DNA of 64,000 nucleotides from NCBI GenBank assembly GCA_027078745.1, contig JALWWO010000018.1, positions 1-64,000 on the forward strand, in the 5' to 3' direction. Positions within the stretch are counted from its first letter, which is position 1; each line of letters begins with the position of its first letter. The notes beneath the pieces were generated by a model that had not been told where the DNA came from, ran no database searches, and was given only the letters and a program-made list of their open reading frames with translations. Shown here in pieces: positions 61,989-64,000 of the stretch. The DNA comes from Chromatiaceae bacterium. GTDB lineage: Bacteria > Pseudomonadota > Gammaproteobacteria > Chromatiales > Chromatiaceae. A program made the translations under genes and the position numbers.

Positions 61989-63515
61989 ATGCCCGAATCC
62001 TATATCGAGCGCATCTTGCGGGCGCGCGTCTATGATGTGGCCCGGGAAACCCCCCTGACCCGTGCGGACACTTTGTCCCGCCGCTTGGGCAACGAAGTCT
62101 TGCTCAAGCGGGAAGATCTCCAACCCGTCTTCTCCTTCAAGCTGCGGGGTGCCTATAACAAGCTCATCCATCTCCCGCCGGAGATCCGGCGGCGGGGGGT
62201 GATCGCGGCTTCTGCGGGCAACCATGCCCAGGGGGTGGCCCTGAGCGCGGCCCATCTCAAGGTGCCCGCCACCATCGTCATGCCCCGCACCACCCCTTCC
62301 ATCAAGGTGGAAGCGGTGCGCAACCGCGGGGCGAAGGCCCTGCTCCACGGGGATTCCTACGATGAGGCCTATGAAAAGGCCAGGGAGCTGGTGGAAGAAC
62401 AGGGATTGACTTTTCTCCATCCCTTCGATGATCCCCAGGTGATCGCCGGTCAGGGCACCATCGCCATGGAACTCCTGCGCCAGCATCCCTATCCTTTAGA
62501 AGCCGTGTTCGTGCCCGTGGGGGGCGGCGGCCTCATTGCGGGCATCGCCGCCTATCTCAAATATGTGCGGCCCGATGTAAAAGTCATCGGGGTGGAGCCG
62601 GAAGAAGCGCCTACCTTGCACCATGCGTTGGCCGCAGGCAAGCGGGTGGAACTGAATCAGGTGGGCTTGTTCGCGGATGGGGTCGCTGTGCGCCAGATCG
62701 GCAAGGAAACCTTCCGCATTGCTCGTCAACGGGTGGATGAAGTGATCCTGGTGGATGCGGATGAGATCTGCGCCGCCATCAAAGACATCTTCGACGACAC
62801 CCGAGGCATTGCGGAACCTGCCGGTGCCTTGGCAGTGGCGGGGCTGAAGCGCTATGTGCAGCGCTCGGGCGTTCGGGATCAGGTGCTCATCGCCATCGAG
62901 AGCGGGGCGAACATCAATTTCGACCGGTTGCGCCATGTGGCAGAGCGGGCGGAGCTGGGAGAGCGGCGGGAAGCCCTGTTGGCGGTGGAGATCCCCGAGC
63001 GCCCCGGCAGTTTCCTGCGGTTCTGTCGAGCGCTGGGCAAACGGCAGATCACAGAGTTCAACTATCGCTATTTTCACCCGCGCAAGGCCCAGGTATTCGC
63101 AGGGGTCGAGCTGAGCGGGGGCGATCGGGAGCGGGGCGAACTCATTGCCAAGCTGGAAAAAAAGGGCTTTCGGGTGGTGGACATGACGGACAATGAAACC
63201 GCTAAGTTGCACATTCGGTTCATGGTGGGGGGGCATGCCCCCGACCTGAAAGACGAAATGCTCATTCGCTTTGAATTTCCCGAGCGCCCGGGGGCGCTGG
63301 AAAATTTCCTGTCCGGGCTGGGGCGGCGCTGGAACATCAGCCTCTTCCATTATCGCAATCATGGCGCGGCCTATGGTCGGGTGCTCATGGGCTTGCAGGT
63401 TCCAGCGGGGGAGCGGGATGCCCTGCGGGCCTTGCTCCAGCAGCGCGGCTATCGCTATTGGGAAGAAACGGACAATCCCGCCTACCGAAAGTTCGCCGGA
63501 CCCGATCCCGATTAG
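61989..63515 (+). CDS. ilvA: Threonine ammonia-lyase (threonine deaminase), biosynthetic
   Basis: A 508-residue PLP enzyme converting threonine to 2-oxobutyrate for isoleucine synthesis. The PLP lysine is in FSFKLRGAYNKL, and the glycine-rich phosphate-binding loop is in PVGGGGLIAGIAAYL. The C-terminal half has two ACT-like regulatory domains (about 330-508), the form inhibited by isoleucine in E. coli. It is divergent from the CDF gene and separate from other ilv genes. Confidence 0.95.
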   Translation: MPESYIERILRARVYDVARETPLTRADTLSRRLGNEVLLKREDLQPVFSFKLRGAYNKLIHLPPEIRRRGVIAASAGNHAQGVALSAAHLKVPATIVMPRTTPSIKVEAVRNRGAKALLHGDSYDEAYEKARELVEEQGLTFLHPFDDPQVIAGQGTIAMELLRQHPYPLEAVFVPVGGGGLIAGIAAYLKYVRPDVKVIGVEPEEAPTLHHALAAGKRVELNQVGLFADGVAVRQIGKETFRIARQRVDEVILVDADEICAAIKDIFDDTRGIAEPAGALAVAGLKRYVQRSGVRDQVLIAIESGANINFDRLRHVAERAELGERREALLAVEIPERPGSFLRFCRALGKRQITEFNYRYFHPRKAQVFAGVELSGGDRERGELIAKLEKKGFRVVDMTDNETAKLHIRFMVGGHAPDLKDEMLIRFEFPERPGALENFLSGLGRRWNISLFHYRNHGAAYGRVLMGLQVPAGERDALRALLQQRGYRYWEETDNPAYRKFAGPDPD

Positions 63516-63557
63516 GGAGCCACCTTGCTATTTTGTTTCGCGTTCTAGGAAATGCCC

Positions 63558-64000
63558 ATGCTCCAGATCTATAACAGCCTGACCCGTCGAAAAGAACCCT
63601 TTGTACCCCTGGAACCCCATCGGGTGCGCATGTATGTGTGCGGCATGACGGTCTACGACCTCTGTCATCTAGGTCATGCCCGGGTTCTGGTGGTCTTCGA
63701 TGTGGTCTATCGCTACCTGCGGCACCTGGGCTATGAAGTGCACTATGTGCGCAACATCACGGACATCGATGACAAGATCATCCAGCGGGCAAATGAACGG
63801 GGCGAACCCTTTGAAGCCCTCACCGAGCGATTCATTCAGGCCATGCACGAGGATGCGGAAGCCCTGGGCATTCTGCCCCCCACGGAAGAACCTCGCGCCA
63901 CCGCCCATATGAAAGAGATTCAAGCCATGATCCAAGCCTTGCTGGATCGTGGCTATGCCTATGTGGCGGAGAACGGGGATGTCTATTATTCCGTTTCTCA
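63558..64000 (+). CDS. cysS: Cysteinyl-tRNA synthetase, 5' part
   Basis: The gene runs off the right edge; about 147 codons are visible. It starts at [17 protein letters not shown] (ATG at 63558; an ATG two codons earlier is possible). The zinc-site [10 protein letters not shown] and the HIGH-type motif CHLGHAR are present, with [13 protein letters not shown] following. These are diagnostic of class I CysRS. It follows ilvA by about 42 bases in the same direction. Confidence 0.95.
   Translation, partial: MLQIYNSLTRRKEPFVPLEPHRVRMYVCGMTVYDLCHLGHARVLVVFDVVYRYLRHLGYEVHYVRNITDIDDKIIQRANERGEPFEALTERFIQAMHEDAEALGILPPTEEPRATAHMKEIQAMIQALLDRGYAYVAENGDVYYSVS

Overview
The window looks like chromosomal DNA from a GC-rich, chemolithotrophic proteobacterium, most likely a gammaproteobacterial or acidithiobacilli-like sulfur oxidiser. 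This is inferred from gene content, since no rRNA or other taxonomic marker is present. Supporting content: two secreted Trp/Gly/Tyr-rich proteins resembling sulfur-globule envelope proteins (left edge and about 53.5 kb), TauE/SafE-type exporter, several c-type cytochromes, IscR and OxyR with the E. coli cysteine numbering, TamAB, MlaA, and the cvpA-purF pair. No tRNA, rRNA, CRISPR array, integrase or insertion sequence was seen. Genes are tightly packed, often with 1-8 base stop/start overlaps and GTG or TTG starts.

Layout. 1-10.2 kb (minus): truncated sulfur-globule-like gene, family-4 uracil-DNA glycosylase, leuA with a leucine-rich leader peptide, a membrane flippase-like protein, an LpxL-type acyltransferase, and tamB-tamA. 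10.3-13.4 kb (plus): two tandem paralogues of unknown function, cvpA, purF. 13.4-17 kb (minus): sucDC, two small envelope genes, a macrodomain protein. 17-20.7 kb (minus): an FtrACD-like iron uptake operon with a candidate Fur box. 20.8-25.8 kb (minus): hemN, a small unknown, prmB, iscR, a DUF1249 gene, thioredoxin, adk. 25.9-35 kb: a sulfotransferase, a dehydrogenase, and an apparent operon of membrane-fusion protein, RND pump, GAPDH and ArsJ (arsenate detoxification by 1-arseno-3-phosphoglycerate export).

35-42.6 kb (plus) is the most unusual region. It holds an octaheme HAO-like cytochrome, a nine-heme cytochrome c fused to a membrane cytochrome b, a NuoC-like and a NuoD-like subunit, a fusion of a NuoI-like ferredoxin with a GltD-like FAD/NAD(P) enzyme, and a rubrerythrin-like protein. 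No NuoB, NuoF or membrane pump subunit lies nearby. The NuoD-like protein lacks the His and Tyr used for quinone in complex I and keeps one cysteine of each pair that binds NiFe in hydrogenases. I read this as a candidate undescribed redox module linking a multiheme cytochrome chain to NAD(P)H.

42.7-51.2 kb (plus) is a metal (probably copper) handling and envelope cluster: Cys-rich protein, DUF411, DUF4399, monoheme cytochrome c, DUF302, Met/Gln-rich coiled coil, Cu-type P-ATPase with duplicated YHS domains, SHOCT and HAMP proteins, TauE/SafE, and a peptidoglycan-binding/FGE-like protein. 51.2-64 kb is mostly housekeeping: OsmC, mlaA, pyrC, the second sulfur-globule-like gene, oxyR, an H-NS-type protein, a membrane J-domain protein, an SH3 protein, argF-argD, a PiT phosphate transporter with its DUF47 partner, a CDF cation exporter, ilvA, and the start of cysS.
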